From positions 1-51,918 of the forward strand of contig JASLXP010001033.1 in the NCBI GenBank assembly GCA_030740295.1: a DNA stretch of 51,918 bases, given 5' to 3'. Made by a program: the position numbers and the translations under genes. Under the pieces are notes generated by a model. The model searched no databases and had not been told where the DNA came from. It worked only from the letters and a program-made list of their open reading frames with translations. Shown piece after piece: positions 1 through 8,095 of this stretch. This stretch comes from Planctomycetota bacterium. GTDB lineage: Bacteria > Planctomycetota > PUPC01 > JACPCR01. Each line of letters opens with the position of its first letter. Position 1 is the first letter of the stretch.

Positions 1-80
1 GGGGTTGGCGTAACGGCTTTAGCCGGGATCTCTGAGCGGAGGGCGAGTCCAAGCCCGGCTAACGCCGTTACTCCAACCCC
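1..80. repeat. Imperfect inverted repeat, 27-bp arms
   Basis: The arms at 1-27 and 54-80 are reverse complements with two mismatches and flank a 26-base spacer. Each arm begins or ends with a GGGGTTGG/CCAACCCC block. RNA from either strand could fold into a long GC-rich stem. It lies downstream of the last gene of the minus-strand Tad locus, so it could stabilise the 3' end, help termination, or be one copy of a dispersed palindromic element. No poly-U tract follows it. The window starts at its first base, so it may extend further left. The rest of 81-272 holds only weak short hairpins and no convincing gene. Confidence 0.7.
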
Positions 81-272
81 TGCTTCGACAGACCTGAGAT
101 TCTGAGATCTGTTCTCAGAAAATCGTTCTGATCGCGAATCGTGAACTCCTATTTAGAAAAGGACCTGTGGGCCTTTCTCAATCAGCGCGGCACGCGACAC
201 AGGGCCATGGCGATTCCAGATTGATTACGATTAACATGCGGTGGTTCTTCGCCCCGCTGGCAGTCGTCACTG

Positions 273-2381
273 CTAATCCTGCATGAGTTCCAGGGAGCCT
301 AGCCGCCTTCGTGAATCATCGTAGTGCCGGGTGCCGGGTTCGGCGAAGAGCATCGCCCTTTTGAATGCTGCAATGGCCTGTTTGAATTCCTTTTTACCAT
401 CAAAGGTCAGACCGGCCTGATATGCCTTCTGGGCTTCGCGTTTGAGGGCCTCGAGTCCGCGTACACCAAGCTTGCCTTCGGGGTCGTTGAGCTGGGCTTC
501 ACCGAAGAGGCGTCTGGCTTTAGGATAGTCTTTTTCCTTCATTGCCTGCTCGGCCATACGCTCGTATTCGACAGCGAATCGACGACGCTGGGCTTCGAAA
601 TCATCCAGTTTCTGAACGGCCTGTCGGTGGTAGCCGTTCTCTGTGTCTTCCTCGATGGTGGTGATCTCTTCCCACTTGGCGCGGGCTTTCTCATATTCCT
701 TTGCTTTGAAAAGACTCTCGGCTGTCTCCATGGCTTTTACCACCCGGCGAATCTTGGCCTTTGTCGGTTCATCCAGACCTACGTTTTCCTCGGCTATGAG
801 CTTCAGCGCCCCTTCACCGTTTCCTGCGGCATAAAGATCGAGGACCTTGTTGAGCTGCTTATCTTTCGAGCGCCGGCCGAGCTCCTCCTCAACGGTCTGC
901 TTTAACGCATCCGATTGGGGGCGATAGGGTGAAGTGGCATCGACCTTGGCGAGCAGGGTCAGGACCGCTTCGAGCTCGTCGTTCTCCTGTTTCTCCTTGG
1001 CTTCATCGAGGAAGGTGGAGTGGGTCTGCCATTTTCTGATGTCTTCGATCTGCCTGGAGAATGTATCCGGCTCATCGGTGAACTGGTCCGCCTTTTCATA
1101 ATGCGGGATGGCGCTGTTCCAGTCGCGGGTGCTGATCTTGTTTTTGGCCAGTGCTTCGTATTTGGCTGCACAACTCGCCTTGGCTTTGACGATGGGATCT
1201 TTCGCACGGAGGAAGGAGGGGCTGGACTGGGGAACCTTCTGAAAAATGGTGAGCGCGGCTTCGGGGTCGTTCTTCTTGAGATAGTCGAGCCCCCGGCTGA
1301 CGACGGCCTCGTATTTCTTTTCGTCGAGAACCCATTCCTGTTTTATCTGGGCGAATGCCTCGACCTTGGAAGTGGAATAGACCGAATTCTTGAGCGTGTT
1401 GAAGTGTGTGAAGAGGGTGTCCCAGTCGTAAGAGAGCGGGTCGGCATCGCCGGCCTCCAATTTTTCCGTGACGTCAGCCAGGACTTTTCCGACGCTGTAA
1501 TCGGGCTTCCATCCGTGGGCCCTGAGAAAGATCTTTTTTGCGGCTTCGTAGTCTCTGCTTTCCAGGAGAGAGACTCCTTCGTCTACCGCCTCCACAAATT
1601 CTCTTTTTCCCGGCCCCCCGGGCCCCGGCTTCGGAGGTGGTGGCTTGAGAAGAATGCTGGCGCACACCAGCAGGACCACGAGGGCGCCCATTCCTACGAT
1701 GACCAGTTTGAGCGGGCTGCGCTGTGGTGGGGCGTCTTCTACCTCTTCGGGCTCGCCTTCTTCGCCATCGGCACCCTCCTGGTGCTTTGGGACGATTTCC
1801 ACTTCACGATCCGTGATGGGATCCTTGAGATACCATTTGCCATCTTTCTGAACGAGCTGCGGGCCCACGGCAAGCGCGCCGGCCTGCTCTGGCTCTTCAT
1901 ACTTGACGGGCACGAATCGGTCGTCTACCGGCGTGTCTTCCTGAGTTGGAGGGCGGTCTTCGACGAAGCCCATCTCTTCCTGGGCGTCGTTCTGGTCAGT
2001 CTCTTCCGTTGAAACGTCATCGAAGCGGACAGGGCTGCCATCGTCGACGGGGGCATCGTCGACGGGGGTTGCATCGACCATGGTGGCATCCGATTCTGCG
2101 CCGCCGCCTTCGAAGGTGAGCTTGAATTTACCGAGGCCCACCAGGTCCCCATCGGCGAGGGAAATCTCTCTTACTTTCTGCTCATTAACATAAATGCCGT
2201 TGCTGCTGCCCAGGTCACGAATGGTGATCTCGCCTCCACTGACGGTAATCTCAGCATGCTCTCGGCTGACGCCTTTAGTGGGTATGACGAGGCCGCAGTC
2301 TCTCGAGCGGCCAATGGAAACAGTCCCTTCTTTAAGGGGGTAAATCTGCTTTTCACCATCGATATAACAGACGAGTCTCAT
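273..2381 (-). CDS. FHA-domain membrane protein with TPR-like C-terminus
   Basis: The N-terminus is a forkhead-associated (FHA) phosphothreonine-binding domain at about residues 1-92, with the family marks GRS (24-26), SREH (39-42) and NG (61-62). An acidic Pro/Asp-rich linker follows, then one membrane segment at about 224-245 and a long helical region (260-702) with TPR-like repeats. The FHA domain should face the cytoplasm and the repeats the periplasm. It is the last gene of the Tad pilus run, six bases after the neighbouring FHA gene, so it is probably cotranscribed. By position the repeats could replace the TPR lipoprotein TadD; that is inference. The stop is TAG, with a TGA one codon later. 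Confidence 0.85.
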   Translation of the reverse strand: MRLVCYIDGEKQIYPLKEGTVSIGRSRDCGLVIPTKGVSREHAEITVSGGEITIRDLGSSNGIYVNEQKVREISLADGDLVGLGKFKLTFEGGGAESDATMVDATPVDDAPVDDGSPVRFDDVSTEETDQNDAQEEMGFVEDRPPTQEDTPVDDRFVPVKYEEPEQAGALAVGPQLVQKDGKWYLKDPITDREVEIVPKHQEGADGEEGEPEEVEDAPPQRSPLKLVIVGMGALVVLLVCASILLKPPPPKPGPGGPGKREFVEAVDEGVSLLESRDYEAAKKIFLRAHGWKPDYSVGKVLADVTEKLEAGDADPLSYDWDTLFTHFNTLKNSVYSTSKVEAFAQIKQEWVLDEKKYEAVVSRGLDYLKKNDPEAALTIFQKVPQSSPSFLRAKDPIVKAKASCAAKYEALAKNKISTRDWNSAIPHYEKADQFTDEPDTFSRQIEDIRKWQTHSTFLDEAKEKQENDELEAVLTLLAKVDATSPYRPQSDALKQTVEEELGRRSKDKQLNKVLDLYAAGNGEGALKLIAEENVGLDEPTKAKIRRVVKAMETAESLFKAKEYEKARAKWEEITTIEEDTENGYHRQAVQKLDDFEAQRRRFAVEYERMAEQAMKEKDYPKARRLFGEAQLNDPEGKLGVRGLEALKREAQKAYQAGLTFDGKKEFKQAIAAFKRAMLFAEPGTRHYDDSRRRLGSLELMQD

Positions 2382-2387
2382 ACCGGT

Positions 2388-3665
2388 CTACCTTCTTCGC
2401 CGAATCGCGAGAATTTGCTTTGTCATCTGATGCTGGGGGTCTTTGGGATCGGGCAGAAGCAGAAGGATGCGTTCCAGCAACCGGTTTGCAATCTCTCTGT
2501 CCGTGTTTTCTCTGGCCGTCTGGTAATTTGCCTTGAGCTTCTTTACCTCTTCGTCTATCAGCTTCTCGCACTCAAGCAGCTTCCGCTGAGCGTCCTGATA
2601 GTCAAAATTTTCGGAGGCCCTGAATGGACGCAGAAGCCTCTCGGCTTTCTTGAAATCCTGCCACGCCGCAGCGTAGGACAAGCGTCTCAGGTGGCTTTTG
2701 CCGGATCGTATCAAGAGGCGGCCCTGATGCAATCGCTGGTCTTCAGACATGCGTCGCACCCGTTCAGATTCTGCTTCTTCCTGCACTCTTCCTCTGACGA
2801 CGATGCGAATTTTTTCGCCACGGGGTTCGCTGATAATCTCGGCCATCCCCGGCCCGATGGCTTTGATCTTGATGAAGACTTTGGCCTCGTTCTCATTCTG
2901 CGCGATGAATTTCATCGGCTCGACAGAGACCTCGTGCTCGTCCTCTTCATGACCGAAGTAAAAATCATCGTACCCATAGCTGAATCCAATCACCCGCACT
3001 TCGCCCTTCTTCATGATGTAATCCTGGGAGGGCTCCCACAGCCCCTGGAGCGTCTGCTGGTGCAGCATATAAAAGCCGGTGCAGAGGATAGAGACGAGGA
3101 CGATCAGATAGGCTATCAGGCCGAGACGAGCGACGGCGGACTCTTCTTTATCCCCAAGATCGATTTCTTGCTGGGCCTCGCCAAAGAGGTCCATCTCTTC
3201 GATTTCACTGACGGGTTTGGCATCGACTGCAGGGGCTTCTTCCTCTTCTTCTGCTGCTGCTTCTTTCTGTTTCGAGCCATCGAAGAGTTCTTCCCAGTCG
3301 CCGCCGGATTGTGAATCCTGGCTCTTGGCGAGGGCCTGGCTCTTGGGCCCGTCGGATAGTTGTTTGGACGAGCTGCCGTCCAGGAACAGCATCTGAAAAT
3401 CGCCCAGCTTGAATTGCAGGCCGTGCATGAGCGGGCACTGCTGTACTTTGGTGCCGTTGAATTCGATGCCGTTATGGCTGCCGAGATCTTCGATGCTGAA
3501 TTCGCCGTCTTTGGCGTGGATGACGGCATGCCGGCGCGAGACGGAACGGTGGCGGATTACGATTTCGTTCTCGACGACTCGGCCGATCCGGTTCTCACCC
3601 GGCTTCAGGATGAACTCCTTACCGTCGAGGTCTCCACCGACAATTGCGATCTTGGCTTCAGCCAT
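2388..3665 (-). CDS. FHA-domain single-pass membrane protein
   Basis: An FHA domain occupies about residues 1-95 (GR at 28-29, SRRH at 43-46, NG at 65-66). A low-complexity acidic linker follows, then a membrane helix near 181-202. The remaining 220 residues contain a beta-rich stretch followed by charged helices that may be TPR-like. The architecture matches the next gene, so the pair may be a duplication. Its ATG starts one base after the TGA of the DUF192 gene (TGA-G-ATG), which implies translational coupling. The FHA domain predicts control by Ser/Thr phosphorylation, but no Ser/Thr kinase gene lies in the window. Confidence 0.83.
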   Translation of the reverse strand: MAEAKIAIVGGDLDGKEFILKPGENRIGRVVENEIVIRHRSVSRRHAVIHAKDGEFSIEDLGSHNGIEFNGTKVQQCPLMHGLQFKLGDFQMLFLDGSSSKQLSDGPKSQALAKSQDSQSGGDWEELFDGSKQKEAAAEEEEEAPAVDAKPVSEIEEMDLFGEAQQEIDLGDKEESAVARLGLIAYLIVLVSILCTGFYMLHQQTLQGLWEPSQDYIMKKGEVRVIGFSYGYDDFYFGHEEDEHEVSVEPMKFIAQNENEAKVFIKIKAIGPGMAEIISEPRGEKIRIVVRGRVQEEAESERVRRMSEDQRLHQGRLLIRSGKSHLRRLSYAAAWQDFKKAERLLRPFRASENFDYQDAQRKLLECEKLIDEEVKKLKANYQTARENTDREIANRLLERILLLLPDPKDPQHQMTKQILAIRRRR

Positions 3666-3666
3666 C

Positions 3667-4029
3667 TCAGTTCTCTAAGTGTTCGATCTTGAGTCTGTCA
3701 CTGGTCTTGAGCTCGCGTGCCTTGGCGCGTCCCGCGGCAATCTCGAGCACGTGGGCTGCGCGACGGTGGGATGAAACACCCCAAGGCTGCAGTTCATACA
3801 CTATGTTCTCCACGATGAGATTTCGATCAAGGTATACGACATCGATGGGAAACTTCATGAAGAACATATGAATACTATTACAGAACTCTATCAGGAGCCC
3901 TGTGTCTTCATCCAGCCTCTCCCGACCGAGCAGTCCTTTCATTTTCGACCAGGGCGATTTGGCGATTTGAAGGTCGTCGACAAGGACGTTGCCCCGAGTT
4001 TCGTTTAGCAGGCGAAGCTGATCGGTCAT
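3667..4029 (-). CDS. DUF192 family protein
   Basis: This 120-residue protein matches DUF192. It has the family's central block of hydrophobic residues followed by FPIDVVYLD (within residues 53-67), an N-terminal segment ending KGLLGR, and a C-terminal VLEIAAG run. DUF192 proteins are small beta-barrel-like proteins, often secreted, whose biochemical role is not settled. This copy has no obvious signal peptide. It sits inside the Tad run, upstream of and almost touching the FHA gene at 3665, so it is probably cotranscribed with the pilus genes. A 187-base spacer full of heptamer repeats separates it from tadC. Confidence 0.85.
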   Translation of the reverse strand: MTDQLRLLNETRGNVLVDDLQIAKSPWSKMKGLLGRERLDEDTGLLIEFCNSIHMFFMKFPIDVVYLDRNLIVENIVYELQPWGVSSHRRAAHVLEIAAGRAKARELKTSDRLKIEHLEN

Positions 4030-4043
4030 TGGGGCTGGGGTTT

Positions 4044-4115
4044 GGATTCTGGATTCTGGATTCTAGATGCTGGATGCTGGATTCAGAGGATTCAAGATGC
4101 TGGATGCTGGATTCT
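4044..4115. repeat. Heptamer tandem array (GGATTCT / GGATGCT / AGATGCT)
   Basis: From 4044 the sequence reads in 7-base words: GGATTCT three times, AGATGCT, GGATGCT, GGATTCA, a 9-base slip, then AGATGCT, GGATGCT and GGATTCT. The words differ at only one to three positions. The array lies in the 187-base spacer between the DUF192 gene and tadC. A 16-bp segment, 4079-4094, recurs as an exact reverse complement at 4195-4210. Confidence 0.85.
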
Positions 4116-4191
4116 GGTTCCAAGAATCAATGAGGAACCTGGATTTAAGATTCAAGAATCAGATTGGCCATCTCACCTGTGTAATTGTGCG

Positions 4192-4218
4192 ATCTGAATC
4201 CTCTGAATCCTGAATCTC
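4192..4218. repeat. Inverted copy of the heptamer array next to the tadC stop
   Basis: This segment carries TGAATCC-type words. The part at 4195-4210 is the exact reverse complement of 4079-4094. The two copies enclose about 100 bases of the spacer and could pair as a long stem in DNA or RNA. The right end reaches into the stop codon of tadC at 4217-4219. Confidence 0.8.
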
Positions 4219-5158
4219 ACTGTCCCAGATACTTCAGAGCAAGAGGTCCAAAAATCATGATGAATGCAGTCGGAAAGATGAAGAGAATCAGAGGGAACAG
4301 GAGCTTGACGGGGGCTTTCATGGCCATTTCTTCGGCTTCTTGTGCGCGGCGAACGCGAATGAAATCCGATTGAATCCGAAGCACAGGGCCGAGGGGAGCG
4401 CCGAGCTCATCCGTCTGAACCAGTGCGCTGATCACGGAAGATAATTCATAAACAGAGACGCGTTCTGCAAGATCGCGCAGCGCGTCCATTCTGACTTTAC
4501 CCATCTGGATCTCCTGGATCAGAATACGGAATTCGTTACCGAGGGCGGTGCCTGCAATTCGTTCCGCAATGCGCTCGAGTGAGTTTGTGAAATCGAGGCC
4601 CGCCTCGACGGCGAGGGTCAGCAGGTCAAGTGCGAATGGCAGGGACTTTCGGATGGATTTGCGCCGCTGTTTGATTCTGTCACTCAGCCAGAATCGCGGG
4701 AGGATGAATCCAGCAGCCAGGAAACAGAATATGATGACGGGCAACGGATATGCCAGGTAGCAGAGGTAGCCGAGCACACCGAATAAAATAGTACTCACCA
4801 CGAAGAGCCCCATATATTCATCCGCGTCGAGCCCTTCCGGCCGTCCGGCTGCCTGAAGGTCATTATCAATGGCGGTGCGGAACACAAGAAGAACGGACTG
4901 CACCCCGGTTTCCGTGTGACGCTGGATGGCCCGCTCCGAGTAAGGTCGGATGATTTTGGCCAGGGGGCGTCCGAACGTCACAGCGAACCGGAACATGAAA
5001 GAGGTGGTCTCTTCGAGTCGCCCTTCCAGGCCCGCGGTCATCTTGCTATGGATGTCCGTGTAGATCGTATAGATCGACCAGGTGAACAGCCCCAGACTGA
5101 TCCCGGCCAGAAAGTACATCCACGGGTCTTGGATATCTCTGAGGAATTCGAAGGACAT
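4217..5158 (-). CDS. tadC: Type II secretion F-family protein, TadC-like
   Basis: This 313-residue inner-membrane platform protein belongs to the T2SSF (GspF) family. Membrane segments lie near residues 15-33, 115-155 and 280-310. Between them is the cytoplasmic helical domain, containing the TadC-type stretch LPFALDLLTLAVEAGLDF. TadB and TadC are thought to form the base with which the TadA ATPase assembles Flp pilin. tadB lies upstream on the same strand, but 275 bases of repeat-rich DNA separate the two genes, which usually touch. No clear Shine-Dalgarno precedes the ATG: the sequence just upstream is the end of a heptamer array. Confidence 0.9.
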   Translation of the reverse strand: MSFEFLRDIQDPWMYFLAGISLGLFTWSIYTIYTDIHSKMTAGLEGRLEETTSFMFRFAVTFGRPLAKIIRPYSERAIQRHTETGVQSVLLVFRTAIDNDLQAAGRPEGLDADEYMGLFVVSTILFGVLGYLCYLAYPLPVIIFCFLAAGFILPRFWLSDRIKQRRKSIRKSLPFALDLLTLAVEAGLDFTNSLERIAERIAGTALGNEFRILIQEIQMGKVRMDALRDLAERVSVYELSSVISALVQTDELGAPLGPVLRIQSDFIRVRRAQEAEEMAMKAPVKLLFPLILFIFPTAFIMIFGPLALKYLGQ

Positions 5159-5164
5159 GAGCAG

Positions 5165-5213
5165 GTAATGAGTAATGAGTAATGAGTAATACGTAATACG
5201 TAATACGTAATTT
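5165..5213. repeat. Heptamer tandem array (GTAATGA / GTAATAC)
   Basis: Seven consecutive 7-base units are visible: GTAATGA at 5165, 5172 and 5179; GTAATAC at 5186, 5193 and 5200; and GTAATTT at 5207. The word changes once, in blocks. The array starts seven bases upstream of the tadC start codon, so it occupies the leader of that gene. Confidence 0.9.
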
Positions 5214-5391
5214 CAGATCTCGGTGCGAAGGGGGATGGGCTGTTGGATCAAGGCAAGCGAATTAGAGGGCAAGCGAATTGAAGACATGCGGCAGGTGGAA
5301 GAATGGAAAATTGGAAAATTGGGGAGTGAAAGAATGGAACAATGGAGGAGCGGAAGAATGATAAACCAGCGAAGGAGGAACGAGCCCCAAC
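5214..5391. other. Spacer between inverted heptamer arrays, no gene
   Basis: This is the middle of the 275-base gap between tadB and tadC. It is purine-rich on the plus strand and contains loose 7-8-base periodicity (GGAAAATT twice near 5303-5320, then GAATGGA-like words). Short open frames on the plus strand are repeat-derived and oppose the operon, so none is called. It is bounded on both sides by heptamer arrays in opposite orientation. Confidence 0.6.
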
Positions 5392-5440
5392 TTACTCATT
5401 ACGTATTACGAATTACGCATTACGTATCACGCCTCACACG
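5392..5440. repeat. Inverted heptamer array (TTACGTA-type words)
   Basis: Units TTACTCA, TTACGTA, TTACGAA, TTACGCA, TTACGTA, TCACGCC and TCACACG run without a break from 5392 to 5440. They are reverse-complement relatives of the GTAATGA/GTAATAC words at 5165-5213. The last unit contains the TGA stop codon of tadB (5434-5436), so the array reaches into the coding end. Confidence 0.85.
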
Positions 5441-6315
5441 TCGATGTTCACGATCTTGCTGATGATGAAAGCGCCGATGGTTTCCATAATCAGGATCAGG
5501 CCGATGAGGCCCAGGCCGTACCAGGTCTGGAACATGGGCTTCATCAGTTCGGGGACGATAAAATTCAGTGCGATGGCTATAAAAAATGGGAGGGCACAGA
5601 TCACCATGGCCTGCATCTTGCCTTGGGCTGTGAGGGCCTTTACTTTACCTTCGATGGTGTGGCGCTGGCGGATGGTATCCGCAATGTTGGAGAAGACTTC
5701 GGGGAGGTTTCCGCCGATGTCGAGGGCGATGTTGGTGGCGGTGACGACGAGCTCGAGGTCCTGGCCCGGCATTCTGTCCAACATATCGGTGAGGGCTTCC
5801 TCGAGTGGAAGACCCAGCCTGAGCTGCTGATTGAGAAGGAGGAATTCCTGGCTGATGGGCTTATCCATCTCTGACTGGACCAGCTCGAATGCCTGGTTCA
5901 GCGTGAGGCCGGCACGGAGCGAATTACTGATGCTGTTGAGCGCGTCGATGAGCTGCATGTTGAACATCTTGTCCCGGTTGAGCTTCATCACGACGACCAG
6001 GATCTTGGGGAGTGCGAACGCGCACAGTCCGAAGAGAATCCCGGCAATGAAGTTCCCCGATACGTATGTGACCAACAGGGCGACGAACATGAAACAGAGC
6101 ATCGACAGGTAAATGAGATTCTGCACCGGGATCGTGAGGAACATCGATTCCATGGTGGATTCGGCCCCCGAGATGTATCTCTCGTCGTAGCTCGACCATC
6201 CGGTCTGAAAGAGATCGATTCCGATGTAGGCGAAGAGCATGGCCGCGCCGCCTGCTGCCAGCATGGCGACCAGCAGTCCGGGCTCAGTGTTGAGCATCTT
6301 GGCGAGTTCTTGCAT
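5434..6315 (-). CDS. tadB: Type II secretion F-family protein, TadB-like
   Basis: This 293-residue T2SSF-family inner-membrane protein is the partner of TadC in the Tad assembly platform. It has an N-terminal membrane segment (about 13-36), a pair of segments near 66-110, the cytoplasmic T2SSF helical domain with the TadB-like run QLIDALNSISNSLRAGLTL, and C-terminal helices near 225-290. It follows the tadA ATPase gene by 23 bases on the same strand. TadB is assigned over TadC by position after tadA and by the motif around the first T2SSF helix. Confidence 0.9.
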   Translation of the reverse strand: MQELAKMLNTEPGLLVAMLAAGGAAMLFAYIGIDLFQTGWSSYDERYISGAESTMESMFLTIPVQNLIYLSMLCFMFVALLVTYVSGNFIAGILFGLCAFALPKILVVVMKLNRDKMFNMQLIDALNSISNSLRAGLTLNQAFELVQSEMDKPISQEFLLLNQQLRLGLPLEEALTDMLDRMPGQDLELVVTATNIALDIGGNLPEVFSNIADTIRQRHTIEGKVKALTAQGKMQAMVICALPFFIAIALNFIVPELMKPMFQTWYGLGLIGLILIMETIGAFIISKIVNIDV

Positions 6316-6338
6316 GTGTTAGTTGGTCACCAGGACGC

Positions 6339-8069
6339 CTACGCCGCCGTTCCTTCCTTGAAAATGTCCATATCGACTTCCAGGCCGCGGGCCTGCATGT
6401 CTTCGATGAAATCCGGCACGTTCCCGGTGGCCACGTACTCGCCCTTGATCCTGCCGGTGTCATCGTAGCCCATCTGTTTGAATTCGAAGAGATCACGCAG
6501 CAGGACCGTATCGACATCGATACCGAGGATCTCAGATATGGTGATGATCTTCCTCGTTCCGTCGCTGAGGCGGGCCTGCTGGATGATGACGTTAATGGCA
6601 GATGCAATCTGTTCGCGGATGGCGCGGGAGGGGAGCTCCATGCCGGCCATGAGGACAAGCGTTTCGAGACGATTGACCGCGTCTCTTGTGGTATTCGCGT
6701 GCAGAGTGGTCAGCGATCCATCATGGCCGGTGTTCATGGCTTGAAGCATGTCGAGGGCTTCGCCGCCGCGGCATTCCCCAACGACGATACGGTCGGGTCG
6801 CATACGCAGACTGTTCTTTACCAGGTCGCGAATGGGTATGGCGCCTTTGCCTTCGATGTTGGCCGGCTTTGATTCAAGTGATACCACGTGTGGCTGGATG
6901 AGTTTGAGCTCGGCCGCGTCTTCGACGGTGATGATGCGTTCGGTTGCCGGGATGAAATTGGAGAGGACGTTCAGCAGGGTGGTCTTTCCTGAACCCGTTC
7001 CGCCGGAGACGAGAATGTTCTTGCGCTGATCCACGCATAAGGCCATAAAATCGGCCATATTGCGGCTCACGCTTCCAAAACCGATCAGGTCATCCACGGT
7101 GAAGGGGTCGGTCGAGAATTTTCGAATGGTCAGGGTCGGGCCGGAAATGGCGAGCGGCGGGATGATGGCATTAACACGTGATCCATCCACCAGGCGGGCA
7201 TCGACCATGGGGCTGCTTTCGTCCACACGCCTTGATATGGGTGCAAGGATGCGGCGAATGATGGAGATGAGCTGACGGTTATCCGTGAAGTATTTGTCAT
7301 CAACGCGGGTGAGTTTTCCTTTTCGCTCGACAAAAATGGTGTCGTAATTATTCACCATGATCTCGTCGATCTCTTCTTCAGCGATGAGGTCTTCAAGAAC
7401 CCCGAGGCCGACGGCTTCGTCTAGGATGTCCTTGGAAAACTGCACAGCATCTACCCCTTTTGGCAGATGGCCCTTCACCTTTTCGACGAGCTTGTTAATG
7501 ATGGGGCCTGTCCGCTCGCGAAGTTCTTCCGGGGACTCTTTGGTCAGGTCCATCTGTTTCAGGTTGAGCTCTTTAAGGAGCTGTTCGTGAATCTTTCTCT
7601 TGATGGCAATGATGAGCTCACGCCGTTCGGCGGCCTCGTCCACCGGGGGTGCGGGGTCTTCCGCGGGTTCTGGAGTGGGCTCGACTTTTTGCGGCGCCGT
7701 CTCCTCTTTCTTTACGATGGCCGTTTCCTGTTGAGGCGGCTGGAGAGCGGCTGGAGGTGCCTGAGGAAGCGCTGAATTTGTGTCCAGAAATCGGACCAGA
7801 AAATCGCCGAGTTGGATGGTAGTGCCGTGTTCGAGAATGGTATCGCCGTTGATCTTCTCTCCGTTGACAAACGTGCCGTTGCGGCTCTGCAGGTCGCGTA
7901 CGAAGAAGCCACCGTTCACCTGGATGATCTGGCAGTGTTCGCGGGAAATATTTGTACGGTCGAGGATGATGTCGTTCCCTTCGCGCTTGCCAATCATCAC
8001 GCTGTCTTTTTTTAACGGATAGTCGAAGGACTTCCCCGAGTTCCCATCTTTGATATATAGCTTGATCAT
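6339..8069 (-). CDS. tadA: FHA-domain fused TadA/CpaF secretion ATPase
   Basis: This is the motor of the Tad pilus: a VirB11/GspE-type hexameric ATPase that drives Flp pilin assembly. Residues 1-95 form an FHA domain (GK at 27-28, SREH at 42-45, NG at 64-65). A Pro/Glu/Ala-rich linker (100-148) follows, then the CpaF domain (150-576). The ATPase shows Walker A GGTGSGKTT (356-364), a Walker B-like region RIVVGECRG (427-435) and the histidine-box GHDGSLTTLHANT (448-460). A GGTGAGG Shine-Dalgarno precedes the ATG. The fusion suggests that a threonine-phosphorylated partner recruits or gates the motor; that is inference. Confidence 0.93.
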   Translation of the reverse strand: MIKLYIKDGNSGKSFDYPLKKDSVMIGKREGNDIILDRTNISREHCQIIQVNGGFFVRDLQSRNGTFVNGEKINGDTILEHGTTIQLGDFLVRFLDTNSALPQAPPAALQPPQQETAIVKKEETAPQKVEPTPEPAEDPAPPVDEAAERRELIIAIKRKIHEQLLKELNLKQMDLTKESPEELRERTGPIINKLVEKVKGHLPKGVDAVQFSKDILDEAVGLGVLEDLIAEEEIDEIMVNNYDTIFVERKGKLTRVDDKYFTDNRQLISIIRRILAPISRRVDESSPMVDARLVDGSRVNAIIPPLAISGPTLTIRKFSTDPFTVDDLIGFGSVSRNMADFMALCVDQRKNILVSGGTGSGKTTLLNVLSNFIPATERIITVEDAAELKLIQPHVVSLESKPANIEGKGAIPIRDLVKNSLRMRPDRIVVGECRGGEALDMLQAMNTGHDGSLTTLHANTTRDAVNRLETLVLMAGMELPSRAIREQIASAINVIIQQARLSDGTRKIITISEILGIDVDTVLLRDLFEFKQMGYDDTGRIKGEYVATGNVPDFIEDMQARGLEVDMDIFKEGTAA

Positions 8070-8095
8070 GTCGGCCTCACCTGAGCCTGGCCTGG

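Noticed and set aside
112..180. Terminator hairpins downstream of the first FHA gene
   Set aside because: Short stems near 114-135 and 154-178 are not followed by a U run on the minus strand and have mismatches, so they were not called.
1020..2012. Long plus-strand frame (330 codons) opposite the first FHA gene
   Set aside because: It is antisense to a protein with clear FHA, membrane and repeat architecture. Its own product has no recognisable domain, so it is a shadow of biased codon use.
2256..3314. Plus-strand frame of 352 codons across two FHA genes
   Set aside because: It is antisense to two well-supported genes and spans their junction, with low-complexity Phe/Leu runs typical of shadows.
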